A stretch of 57,858 bases of DNA. Origin: Polysphondylium violaceum (lineage: Eukaryota; Evosea; Eumycetozoa; Dictyosteliales; Dictyosteliaceae). Made by a program: the position numbers and the translations under genes. Positions 20,538 through 32,230 of this stretch are shown here, piece after piece. Position 1 is the first letter of the stretch. Each line of letters begins with the position of its first letter. The notes beneath the pieces were generated by a model. The model did no database searches, had not been told where the DNA came from, and saw only the letters and a program-made list of their open reading frames with translations. The stretch spans positions 1 through 57,858 of the forward strand of contig AJWJ01000095.1 in NCBI GenBank assembly GCA_000277445.1. Direction: 5' to 3'.

Positions 20538-21983
20538 TTATTTCATTATATTACTATACATCTTTTTCTCTTTTTCCAAATATGATTTATAAAGATCATG
20601 ACTTGTTTTTAATTCTCTTGTAGCGTCTGCGTCGTTGGCGTCGATTTCATTTAATACTTTTTTAAAATCTTTGATAGAACTAATGTATTCATAGAGCTCA
20701 CGATAGGCTTTACCTCTTAGATTGAGCGCTTTACGATGTTTGTTGTCTAGTTTTTCGAGTACAGTGGTGGTACTTTGCACGACAAGATTCCATTGTTTGA
20801 TGGAAGAATACACCACAGACTGATTGACAAGACATGTGGCTGCAAGATCCTTGTGTTTCTTTTGTTCGGCAATCTGCTCAATACCCTCTAATTCGCAGGC
20901 AATCTCAGCGCCTCTTTGGTACTTTCTAATGGCTTGGTAATAGTGTTGTCTCTTGAAATAATCATTGCCTGCGTTCTTTCTCTCCATTGCCTCGTCGTAT
21001 CGTTGTTGAGCGGATAGTTGTTTAATATCCTTAATCACGTTACTAGAATCCAAGCTATGTAGATTGACAATCAATAATAGTTTATCGTATTTCTTACCAC
21101 TACCACTACTACCTCTATTGATCGACTCCAAAAATGAGTCTATATAGAATTTACTGATAATCTCTACTTGGTACTCCTCGGCAGGCTTCATGAGCTCGAT
21201 AATGTCCTCGAGAATGGGTGGAGTGTTTACGTCTTCGCCCAACTTGATCATTACATTCTTTTGTTCATAAATAGGATCAACGTCCTCTGCACTGCCCAAC
21301 AAACGATAACTAATCTTTACCTTTGATTCATAGGTAGGTGAATTCAAACTAAATGATGATTTGGATTTAGGTTGAATTACTTTTTTAATTATATATCCAT
21401 CATTACTACTATTGCTACTACTACTGCTACTACTACTATTACTATTACCATGACCATTTACTTTTTGATTAAACTTGATCAATTCAATTTCATATATACA
21501 GGTTGCATTGGGTGGCACCATGCCGCCATCACCGATATCGCTAAATGCTACTTTGGGTCTAAAAGTAAAAGAAGCAATCTCACCAACAATCATAGACTTT
21601 ACTGCAAAATTCCAACCCTTGATCATCTCTCCATCCTCCTCCAACGATCCCAATATAAAACTATGAGGTGGATCTTGTGTTTTCTTTCTAGTGTTGGTAA
21701 ATATATCTCCATTTCTTAATTTGCCTGTATAATGAACTATAGTGATTGGTACATCTATTAATATCCATGATCTATCAATCTAGATATACATATTGTTGCA
21801 CATACTAAATATTTGATCACCATCTTTGGGAAACAAGTTGTTATCACCTGATCCTTTTTTAATCAACTTTTTACGGACCAGATTTTGAGTAGTGAGATCT
21901 ATTTCATCACCAACTCTAAGGTTTTGTAGTGACTCAATCAATGTTTTATCATAAGCTCCAACTACAACCGATCTACTTGTCAT
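20538..21983 (-). CDS. FKBP51/52-like immunophilin: FK1, FK2-like, TPR
   Basis: Exon 1 is 21806-21983 and exon 2 is 20538-21754, with a 51 nt intron (GTATGT..AATAG); 464 residues. FK1 (about 30-148) has IVHYTGKLRNGDIF, HSFILG, MIKGW and VPPNATCIYEIEL, so most FKBP pocket residues are present, but the usual Asp37 is Thr and Tyr82 is Phe, so catalysis may be weak. A Ser-rich linker follows, then a degenerate second FKBP domain (KVKISYRLLG..VMIKLGE). Residues ~307-440 are three TPRs (NAGNDYFKRQHYYQAIRKYQ), the kind that binds the Hsp90/Hsp70 C-terminus. Start is divergent from TERT across 487 bp. Confidence 0.92.
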
Positions 21984-22470
21984 TTTCTATTCTTTGTATG
22001 ATTATAAAAAAATGAAAAAAAATGAAAAAAAATGCGAATGGGGTGTGTAAGATCATCTATCTATGGGTCGACAAAAGAATAGTGTTCACATATATAGAAA
22101 TTCTATAGTTCAATAAACAGTGAGTAGATCCACAGATATATTTATCGTTTTTAATTTTACAAATTAACTATGAATCAAAAGTTGAAAACACCTTTTAATC
22201 CAAAAAAGGATAATTGGCGGAGAAAAGGTTATTTACCTCAATCACTCGTCTTAAAATTAATATCAATTTTCTCGATTCTGTCAACTTTATTAGTATGAAT
22301 GCTTATGTCATCATATGATTTCCCTCCATTTTTTCAAAAATGAATAAAAATGAAAAAAATGAAAAAAATGAAACTGAGGCAAAACGACATCATTTTTTTT
22401 GCTTCGAAATAGTAATAGTATTAAATATCCATGTGGAGTAGATATCATTGAATGAAACCATTTCAATCAC
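21984..22470. promoter_or_regulatory. Shared upstream region of immunophilin and TERT
   Basis: 487 bp between divergent starts. It contains repeated AATGAAAAAAAATG-type motifs at both ends (about 22010-22033 and 22340-22372). These motifs are the only structure noticed; no known factor site. Confidence 0.4.
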
Positions 22471-25400
22471 ATGCAATATATTAATTACAATCACCATCAT
22501 AATAGAGATAATGAACAAGATGGTGATGATGATAAAATAAAAAAGAAACCAAGATTTGGTGATGGTGGTTGTGATGCTAATAATAAAAATGATGAATCAA
22601 ATTTAAAGAATGCATCATATATACCAAGAATATTCAAATATCTATATTCTTTGAAAGCGTATAAAATAGTATCACTCTTTCAATTTATAAATTGGAAAAA
22701 TAATAATAGTAGGCATAGTATTGGTTTTGATGATAGTAATCTACCATTCAATTATAAAGTTGATTCAAATGAATATCTTTGGTTTTTAATGAATAGTTTT
22801 ATTATTATACCACTTGAAGGTCCATCACCAGAGGTACAAGCACCTCAACAAAACCCCCAAATACCAATTTTAAATGATCCAACTTTAGAAAATACAAATT
22901 TGTTATCTCTTACTTCATATGAAATATTTTCTTTGGTAAAAGAAGTTTGTCAAGAACTCGTAGATACGAATCAAACTAAAAATGTTTTGGTTCCTTTTAA
23001 TAAAGTAAATATATATTCATAGGATATAGATGGATTTATTAAAAAACTAATTTATTATTATTATTAGCCAACACATAGATTTGAAACAGTATCACCATCT
23101 AGCTCAGTAGGATATTTATTATCAAATTCTCATTTTTATAAACTATTTCAAAGATTTAAAACACTTGTTAAAGATTTACTTTTAAATTATATATTTTATG
23201 TAAAGATTGATAAGACAAATCATTATTATCAGGTAAAGAATTAAAGAATTAATTATTAAATAGATTGTTATATTTATTATTCGTACTAACCTTTTGGATT
23301 TAGATTTCAGGTGATTCAGCCTCAAATTATTTATATCAAAATTATCTTTCTATTAAAAATAATATATCAAATACTATTCGTATTCAATCAAATTATAATC
23401 AAAGATATAGAAAGCAAAAGATATACAATCAAGCTAAAAACAATAATGAACAAAAGAATAATGATAATAATTTAATTAATAATAGTCAAAATAGCAATAA
23501 GCAAATTAGTCAAAATGATAGTAGTAAAAGTCAAGATAGTTTTAGCTCTAGCTTTAAAAGTAATAGTAGATTTGACGAAAGCTTTGTGTTGAGTATTAAA
23601 GGTAGTGGGAATAATAATAACATCAAAAGTCAAGATAGTTTTAGTAATTCAAGTAATAAGAGCAGTAATAGTAATAATCTTAGATTAGTTGAAGAAAGTT
23701 TTATTATTTCTTCAAATACTAAAAAGAAAAGACCACCAAAATGGATTAGAGATAAAATTAAAAAGAATCAAACTATAGAATTACAACCAATTAAAATGGA
23801 AATAAAAAATGAAATCAATGAAAAAAAGAAACCTCTCGTCTCTGGGTTGGACCAAACTAAATTGGAATTAGAGAAAAAGAAAATAGAAAAACTAAATATA
23901 TTAAAGGATAGTTTTATTCATAATGGTCATATATTATATAGTAAGGGTTCAATTTCTTATTCATTTCCAATGAGTATGTAATAATTCATAATAATATAAT
24001 TATAATTATAATTATAATACTCACATTATTTTTAAAGAATTTATTAAAGGTCATCAAAATCCAACAAGTAAGAATTGTTTAGATAAATTAATATGGTGTA
24101 TATTTTTATCACCAAAATTAGAATGCTTTAATGAAATTAATTTATCCAAACTACCAAAGAGAAATAGATTACCTTTTAATTTGAAAAAGACTATACCCAT
24201 ATTTAAAAATATATTGAATAGATTGATTCATTTCCCTTATTCAAAAGTTTTACAACAAATTTTAAAAGAAACACTCAAAGATATTATTGTAAAGTCACCC
24301 TATTCTCAAGCAAACTTGAAAGAATATCTAGACACTGCCATTCCAATTCATAAAGTATATCAATTCTTGATCATTATAGCAAATACAATATTTCCAAAAA
24401 AGAAAATATGGGGATCTGATCATAATCATAAAACTTTTCTATCGTGTATGTGAATTTAGAAAAACAATCCTATTTAATCTCTTTTCTGTCTATATTAACA
24501 ATATATTTAACTAGGTATATTAAAATATATAAATTTTGTTAGATCACAAAAGGTACGATTATTTGAAATGGTTAAAGATTTTCAAGTGGTTGATTTCTTT
24601 TTACCTAATATTGAATACTTGATGAGATTTATTTGGTGGATCTTTGATGATGTATTTTCAACCATTGTTAGGAATTTATTTTATTGTACAGAGACAGCTA
24701 CAAAGAAAAACATTGTATATTACTCAAAGTTAAATTGGGAAAGATTGTGTAGTGTCCAAGTTCAAGAGTTGGGGTCAAAGATTTATAATCCTGTTCATCT
24801 TTTAACAAAAAAAGATATTGGTAATTATCGAAAACTTGGCGTACCAAATCTAAGATTTATTCCCAAAGAGAAATCTCTTCGTCCCATTTTAGATCTTTCA
24901 AAAAAGGATTCTGTCATGTCCTACTATGACGAGGTGTCGAGCCAATTTATCAATCAAAAATTTGAAAATTCAATCAACAAAACTCTTGGTCCTTTGTTTT
25001 CAGTTTTAAATTCAGAGATTTTAAATTGTCCAAGCATCATTGGCTCGAGTATTCTATCGGTCAAGAGTGAATTCTATCCCAAACTATTGGAAGCTCACAG
25101 GGTCTTAAAAAACTCTTTTGATCGCTCAAACACACCCCTATACATCATCAGCTTGGATATCAATCGATGTTATGATAGTTTAAATCAAATGAAAATATTT
25201 CAAATCGTTTCAAATCTTATTCAATCAGAGTATAGCGCAAAGAGTGTTATTACATTTTCCAGATCACAAAGAGGAAATGGAGTCATTTACCCATTCACAA
25301 AGCCAAAATACTTTTGTGAAGATCATCAAGCAGATCCTTTCTCTACAATCAAGAGTAAAAGGGAATCCATTTTGCAAGATAGACACTTTTCCACGACTAA

Positions 25401-26398
25401 ATTTAAAATTGTCAATCTATTAAGAGAACACATTTTCAAGTCGTACATCTCTTACAATGGTCAACTATTTCATCAAACCAAAGGTATTGCCCAAGGATCC
25501 ATTTGCTCCCCCCTTTTATGTTGTATCTTGTTGGGAGACTTGGAAAAGAATCGATTAAAAGATATATTAGACACTAGTCCAACCACCTATAATTTCATGT
25601 GTCGTCTTATTGATGATTATCTCTATGTCAGCTCTAGTAAAGAAAATATTATCAAGTTTAGAAATCTTTTTGAAAAAGGTGTCAAAGATTATGATGTCAA
25701 ATGTAATCCCGACAAGACGAAATACTTTTTCTCTGATACAGATCAAAATGGTACATTACAAAGAGGTAACAATACATTTATTCAATGGTGTGGAGTTTTG
25801 GTAAATACAAAAACTTTGGAAATTCAAAAAGATTATTATAGAATCAAAGATGTTAGTGATACAAATTGCCCACCCGTGTTGTCTGGTGATAATTGGAAAG
25901 AAAATGTCTATGATTTCCTTGTAATGTATTGTCCTGGAAATCAAAGAATGTTTTTTGATAAAACTATAAATAGTGTCGAAACGATATTTTTAAATCTTTA
26001 TCAATTACTATTATTCACGATGATTAGATTATTTCGTTGGCTTCATTCAAATAATTATAATTTTAAATTGGATTTTGATTCTTTTAAAGGTAATATTGAT
26101 TTATAATGATATTTAGATCATAATTAATTATTAATATATACTTTATCTAGAAATTATCCTTGAAAAAAGAATAAATAAATTATGGAATTCAATTTTCAAA
26201 TTATTGGGATTATTAACAATTGAAGAAATGCAATGGTTGGCAATGAAATCATTTTGTAACATTTTTAAAAAGAAACAAAACAATTTTCAATCTCTATTAT
26301 CAAAACTCAAAACTATGATCAAGGTAAAACAATTTGAAAAATTTAATTTAATAATAGATGATTCTTTATCAATTGATTTATTTAATATTAAATATTAA
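22471..26398 (+). CDS. tert: Telomerase reverse transcriptase (six exons)
   Basis: Exons are 22471-23004, 23068-23232, 23304-23973, 24038-24445, 24515-26089 and 26151-26398; introns are 61-71 nt, all GT..AG, and phases agree throughout, giving 1,199 residues. The T motif spans the exon 4/5 junction (WGSDHNHKTFLS, then KYINFVRSQK). RT motifs: LRFIPKEKSLRPI (1/2, ~705), SLDINRCYDS (A, Asp 807), KGIAQGSICSPLL (B, ~915), RLIDDYLYVS (C, Asp 959/960), a D-motif lysine region, and WCGVLVNTKTLEI (E, ~1017). An insertion of ~90 residues between A and B is the fingers insertion diagnostic of TERT. The C-terminal extension includes QWLAMKSF. Residues ~260-400 (exon 3) are Asn/Ser/Lys-rich low complexity inside the RNA-binding region. 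All three catalytic Asp are present. The N-terminal start is the least certain part. Confidence 0.95.
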
Positions 26399-26499
26399 AT
26401 AAAAAATATAGGTATGATTTAAACAAATAATATTTATTTAAATGAAAAAAAAAGATATGTATTGTATTTACAACAACAAAATTGATATTAAATATCAAT

Positions 26500-26955
26500 T
26501 TAATTAATCTTTACATTTTTAACATAGAGAGTAGCAGCATTGTTACCTTTGTTGATGTAACCAAATTGGTGGGTTTGACCTGGAGCCAAATCAACATAAC
26601 TTGGGAGATGGATATCACGACCTTCTACAGAGATACCCCAGATGGCATTGTTATCCTTGAGGTTCATACCAACAGTACCAATGGTTACATCTTTGACCAT
26701 TCTGTGACCAACATTCTTTACAGATACTTCAACTTGAGCTTATGGTAATTGACCATTGTTATCAGCCCATCTTCTGGTGACAGTTTGAGTAATGATGACT
26801 TCATCACATCTATAGACACATCTGAATACACCAGCATCACAAACACATGCGTGCATGTCTGGACATCTGTAGACACCACATTGGAAATCATTGGCAGAAG
26901 CTGAAGAAATGGAAACGGCAATTAATGCAAATAATAAAGCGACAAAGACTTTCAT
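26500..26955 (-). CDS. Secreted CBM49-type cellulose-binding protein with an in-frame stop
   Basis: Read from the ATG at 26955 the protein has a signal peptide (MKVFVALLFALIAVSISSAS), an eight-Cys segment (CGVYRCPDMHACVCDAGVFRC) and the start of a CBM49 module (ITQTVTRRWADN). A TAA follows GQLP at about 26740-26742. The same frame then continues to 26500 through SVKNVGHRMVKDVTIGT, AIWGI, LPSYVDL and GQTHQFGYI, completing the module. Without the stop it would be ~151 residues. CBM49 modules bind cellulose in dictyostelid stalk and spore coats. No plausible intron removes the stop. A nonsense allele, a base-call error or readthrough are the options. Confidence 0.8.
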
Positions 26956-27700
26956 TTTAGTTGTATTGATTTTTGTTTAAAAGAATGATTTTAAAACAAA
27001 TAGACCATTGGCTTTTATACTATTTTAAAAAAAAAATTCAAAAGATTAGTCATCATATAAATTCCTTTAAAAATTAGAGATAAATTTCATCATATATGAA
27101 ACACTAATTATTTATGGAAAGTAATTATTCATTTAAGATTTTTATAGATTAAATGAAAAAATACCATCCTTACCACATTCCTATTCATAAAAATAATTGT
27201 AATTTTGATTAGTTTTTTTTTTTTCAAACACTTGATATTGCGGGGAGATGATTTTAAAACCTAAAAAGGATCAATTGATTATGAAAATAATAGCTCAGAC
27301 AATAATAAGAGTCTCAGATAATAAAAAACATAGACAGGATCTAATTAATATTTGTGTGAAATTACCAATTATTTATTAAAGTATAAAAGATATAAAGATT
27401 GTACAAGTAGTTTTTTAAATTTTTTCCTTATGGAAAAAAAAACAAAAACAAAAATGGATATATAAAAGATGTATATGTGTTGATTTGTTGGTTTCGTAAT
27501 TGGTATCATCAATAAAAGAATTGTACAAAGGTTTTTTTTGGAAAAAAAAAGGTAAAAAGAATAGTAGAAAGAAAATGATAACAACTCTAGTGGATTCATC
27601 ATGTGTTTTTTTTTTCTCAAAAGCTTGTGTTGTGTGAGGTGAGTGAGTGGTGAATTGATGGTGAGGTGATATAATAATAATAATAATATGATCGACCTTT
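26956..27700. other. Intergenic, no gene seen
   Basis: AT-rich sequence upstream of the CBM49 gene and downstream of the RRM gene. Frames seen here on the minus strand (27369-27704, 27415-27915) are low-complexity or antisense shadows. Oligo(A/T) tracts are frequent. Confidence 0.55.
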
Positions 27701-29561
27701 TCAATTAAAATTCGAATTGAAAAAGGTATTATTATTGTTAAAGCTTGCGATGGGCGAGTAGTTTGTAGAAAAGTGAGAAAAAGAATTGATTCCAGGGGGA
27801 GTAGAAACAAAGACTGGATCTTGACTACTAGCAAAGTAATGATTTGAAATTGGCATGTGAATGTTATTCGAGTTGAAAGAGTTTCCTCCATGATGAATTG
27901 AATGCAGAGAAGCATTTAATTCAGTTAAATATTCATCGTTATTAAAAAATGTATTTGGTAATTGATTCGTAAATTGTGATGCATTCTTGTTCGTATTGAT
28001 TGCAGCATTATTTGTCGCAGTATTTTGTTGTGTCTGTTGTGTTTGTTGTTGTTGTGTTGGTGGTTGTATAGTTTGTTGTTGTTGTTGTTGTTGTTGTGTT
28101 TGTTGTGGTGGTTGTATAGTTTGTTGTTGGTTATTATTAATATTGTTATTATTTATATTAATATTGTTATTATTATTATTATTATTATTCTTATTATTTT
28201 GATTATTAGTGTTTTGATTATTTGTACTCTTGTTTAGAGTATTTGATGATTGTTGATTTTGATTTATATTATCAGATATATTAATTCCGCGAAGATCGAG
28301 ATTTGAAAGATTTGTTATAGTGTTATTGAAATTTAAATTAAAATCAATAGACTGTTGGAAAGTCGGAATTCCAAAATAAGAACTATAATTCGAGGGTGGT
28401 GAGATAATTGAATCACTATGAGCAGCAGGATTTGCAGATATCATATCGGAAAAGGAAGGAGCAATAGCAGTGCCATTGATACTTTTAGAAAGTCCTCCTG
28501 GTGGTTGTGGAATTGGCAACAAAGGATTTGAAGCAGAAATTACATTTGATCCAACCAAGTGGTTTGGAACACCATTATTAATTTGTTTCGATGAAGAGGA
28601 TAAAGAAGAGGATTGTTGTTGTAAAAGGACACTGTTGTTCGATTTTTTCAGTGATTGAAGGGGAATTCCATTTGATAAGCCAGAATGGATTAGACCATTA
28701 TTGCCCAATGTTGGACTCGAATCGGAAAGTAAAGGGGATCCATCTTCTTTTTTAATAAAGGTTGGTGTTTTTTTCTTTGGTGTTAATTGTAGTTGTTGTT
28801 GTTGTAGTTGTTGTTGCTGTTGTTGGTGTTGTTGAATGGCCGCAGCAACAGTATTTTGACCTGTACCAATCGTATTACTACTATTCATGGCAGAAGACAA
28901 AATAGAAGAAAGAGTGTTTGATGCTATTTGTTCGGGGTATCCAGGTGGACTAGCACCATTTAAGTGAATACTTGAACCATAAGATGATGATGAGGATTGA
29001 GAAGAGGACGAAGATGGACTAGTCGAGTTTTGATTCGGAATCGATTGAGATGGAACTCCATTAAAAGAGGTCGGACGTTTTGGAGTTTTTCTCTTTTTCG
29101 AGAATCTTGAATCAAAATTATGATTCCTTGAAAAGGATCCCATGATTTTCTCTTTAGATTCTGTACTGAGATTTTGAATATCTTCTTTATATAATTTGGT
29201 AGCTCTTGCCCATTCTAATTTTAAAACTCGACCATCTAGCAATATCTCTTGCTTTGCGAGATCTTCAAATGCAGTGAATGCATGAAGTTTATTTTCAAAT
29301 TCGATAAAAGCAAATCCTCTAGTCTTTCCAAACTTATTCTCTGGAATTTCACATCTATTTAATGGACCATATCTAAATTTATTATTTGATGATGATAATA
29401 ATATTAATATATTATTTTCATATTCGACAATCAGGCGATTATACTTACTTTGAAAAAATATTAAAAATAGAATTAATTGGGGTTGAATGCCTAATATTAC
29501 TAACATAGATAGTACTAGAGGTTCTATCTACCAAGGTCGATGAAAGGGCAACTTCGTTCAT
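27701..29561 (-). CDS. RRM RNA-binding protein with Q/N/S-rich tail (two exons)
   Basis: Exon 1 is 29449-29561 and exon 2 is 27701-29372, with a 76 nt intron (GTAAGT..ATTTAG); 594 residues from MNEVALSSTLVDR. One RRM lies at ~17-92: STIYVSNIRHSTPINSIF (RNP2 = IYVSNI), FSKYGPLNRCEIP, then TRGFAFIEFENK (RNP1 = RGFAFIEF) and ILLDGRVLKLEWAR. The exon junction falls inside the RRM, which supports the intron. The remaining ~500 residues are Ser/Gln/Asn-rich with poly-Q and poly-N tracts, typical of dictyostelid RNA-binding proteins and prone to condensation. Target RNA unknown; no specific orthologue assigned. Confidence 0.9.
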
Positions 29562-30084
29562 TTGTGATGTGGTAGTGGTAGTGGTGTGAGCGGTACAAAA
29601 AAGAAAAATAAGAAAAATTAAAAAGAATGAATAAAAATGCCTCTTGTGTTTTTTTCTGAATATAGGTATAGAAAAGATTTATAAAAGGTAAACAACAAAA
29701 AAAGAAAATAAAAAAAAAAAAAGAAACCTTTTGTTTTGTTTTTTTTGTTTTAATGTGAGAGTGGGTGGTGAATATTTACAAGTATGAAAAGAGACAAATA
29801 AAAATTAAAACAAAATATATATATTTAGATAAGATATAATAAAAAAAAAAGAAGGAAACAATAAAAAAAAAAAAAAAAAAACAATAACAACAAACTATGC
29901 TGCTGCTGGCTGTTTGTGTGGAGTGTGTATTCTATACAGGTGTGTTAATTATTATTGACTGACTGACTGACAGACTCTGTTTTTGATTTGTCTACTTTTT
30001 TAAAATAAAAAATTAATTAAAAAACTGCTACTATTATTGTACATGAGAGATGGTATCATTTGAGTGCAAGTGTTAGTATACTTG

Positions 30085-30121
<37 letters not shown>

Positions 30122-32230
30122 TTTTTTCTACTTTTGGAAGAATTATTTATAAATTTTTAAAAAGGGATGGTGGGCGGTGGTGGGTGTGGTGTACTTACTA
30201 TTTTTTTTTTAAATTAAAATGATGATGGTGGTTTTGTCAAGAGTTTAATGATGTTTGATTGTTTGTAGTTCATTAGATGATGAGGTGATATTATATATTA
30301 TGTTATGATGTATGTGTGTTTATTATATACTACGCTTGCTGCTGCTGAAAGTTATATCTAAATATATGATATTATATATGAGTTGTTTGTTATTAATTTT
30401 GTTATGCTCTCTCGGTGGCAGATGGTGTGTGTGTAGGAGTGAAGTGTCAAGTGAGTGAAGTGAGTGAGGTGTGCGCGTAGATCTCTATATAAATATACTG
30501 CTGACTGGCAGGCAGATGTGATGAGTGAGTGAGTGAGTGAATGGATATATGTAAATGTTTGGAAATGGTGTTGTTGTAAGGCAAAGTCAGACACACAACA
30601 GACAACAGGATTTTAAAACAAACAGAGATATTAAATAATAATAAATATATCGCTTCTCAAGCAACTGTAGCACCTTGTTGGGTATACGATGTGATGAGAT
30701 AATGGAATGGAGATAGAGACACAACAAGAAAAAAAAGAAAAAAAAAAAAAAAAAAAGAATAGAGGTGGAGAGAGATGTGTGAAAAAAAACAAAACACAAA
30801 GAGAGAAAATTAAATTTTTTATTAAATTGCTTCAAAAATAATAAAAAAAAAATAAAAAAAATTAATTATTTCTGAGGAAAAAATAGTGAATATATGAGAA
30901 CTCTTAGTGTGGTGGTGTGGGGGTGGGAGTGTTTGTGTAAAGTGGGATGCAAAGGCTATATTTCCTTACTCTCTCTTTTGGGTGATATTATTGTTATTGT
31001 TGTTGCAAGTGTTGATGAATGTATGAATGAGTGAGTTAGTGAATGGATGAGTGTGGGGTGTATATCAAAAATTTAAAATTTACAGAGACTGAGTGGTGGG
31101 GTGGTAGGTAGTAGAAATGAGTAATATTAAAATAAACAGATTAAGAAAGACGCACCTATTGAAATTTATTTCAGAAAAAAAGTATACAGAGATAAATAGA
31201 TTTACTTTTTTGTTGTAATTGTTTGTTTACTTGAGTACTAATACTATTTAATTTATTATTATTGTCAAATCAAAACCAACACAGTATGAAACCAAAAGAG
31301 AACCTCTTTTAGACTGATGGTAGATGAGTAGGAAATAAAAAAAGTGTTGTATGTGTTGTGTGATAAGAGAGTGTGTGTATGGTATATATATATATATAGA
31401 ATAGAAATATAAAATTGTAATAAAAATATACAACACACCCAATTTAATTTAATTTTAATAATTTAATTAACCATTTCCATCAAATCACATGAAAACACCT
31501 TTTTTTGGATTACTAAAAGGGGTGGTGATTTTTGTTTTTTTTTTTTTTTTTTTTTTTAATTTTGTTGATTTGTGCAAAGATGAGGGGTATTTTTCTCCAT
31601 CTTTATAAATCTCAACCTATCATTATAGAGTGCATTCGTGTGGTAAATAATATGTATTTATGTGTGTGGATAGGGGATGGGATGTACATAAATACACCAC
31701 ATAAATACTATTATAGTAAGATAGGATAGCAATACCAATAGAGTCACTCTTTTTGAATATATACATACAATTGTGTTGTTGTATCCGTTTAGGATATTTA
31801 ATAGTAGTGGGGAAAAGGTATTATAGTATTATCTAGTAGTGAGTAGTAGTAGTAGTAGTAGTAGTAGTAATAGGAGTAAATCATCACATTTTTAATTCAT
31901 CTCTATTTATTTATTATCTAATCTATATGAGTTTTTGACCGCCGATGTGTGGGGAGGGGTTGTGTGAAAAGAAGATAAATAGATGGAACTTCAAACACAG
32001 ATGATGTATAATGTCAGATTTGTTACCAAATTTATTTTTATTTACATCAGATGCACATCACACCTAGATTCTCTTTAATATTAAGAGTTTTTTTTTGAAT
32101 TTTTTAAAATTTCTCGTCCCCCATTAATCTTTTTTTTTGGTTTTACAATTAATCTGTTTTCTATTGTGTTTATATATATATAATATATATATACACTGAG
32201 ACAGAGATTTAAATTATAAGCGTAGATATA
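29562..32230. other. 2.7 kb gene-free region between divergent genes
   Basis: Lies between the RRM gene and the CPBP protease gene. It holds many simple tracts: oligo(T) at about 30085-30112, GTGA/GAGT repeats at 30520-30541, TA runs near 31384-31398 and 32171-32192, and an AGT trinucleotide run at 31843-31869. Short frames on both strands are low complexity and lack intron or family support. It is far longer than other intergenic spaces here, so long leaders, large promoters or an untranslated RNA are possible; I see no direct evidence for any. Confidence 0.5.

Noticed and set aside
22471-26398. Reading the TERT-like ORF as part of a retroelement
   Set aside because: T motif, fingers insertion, motif E WCG and C-terminal extension are those of TERT; it has phased host-type introns and no element ends.
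27987-28237. Cys/Leu/Val-rich plus-strand frames over the RRM gene
   Set aside because: They are antisense to the poly-Q/poly-N repeats of the RRM protein.
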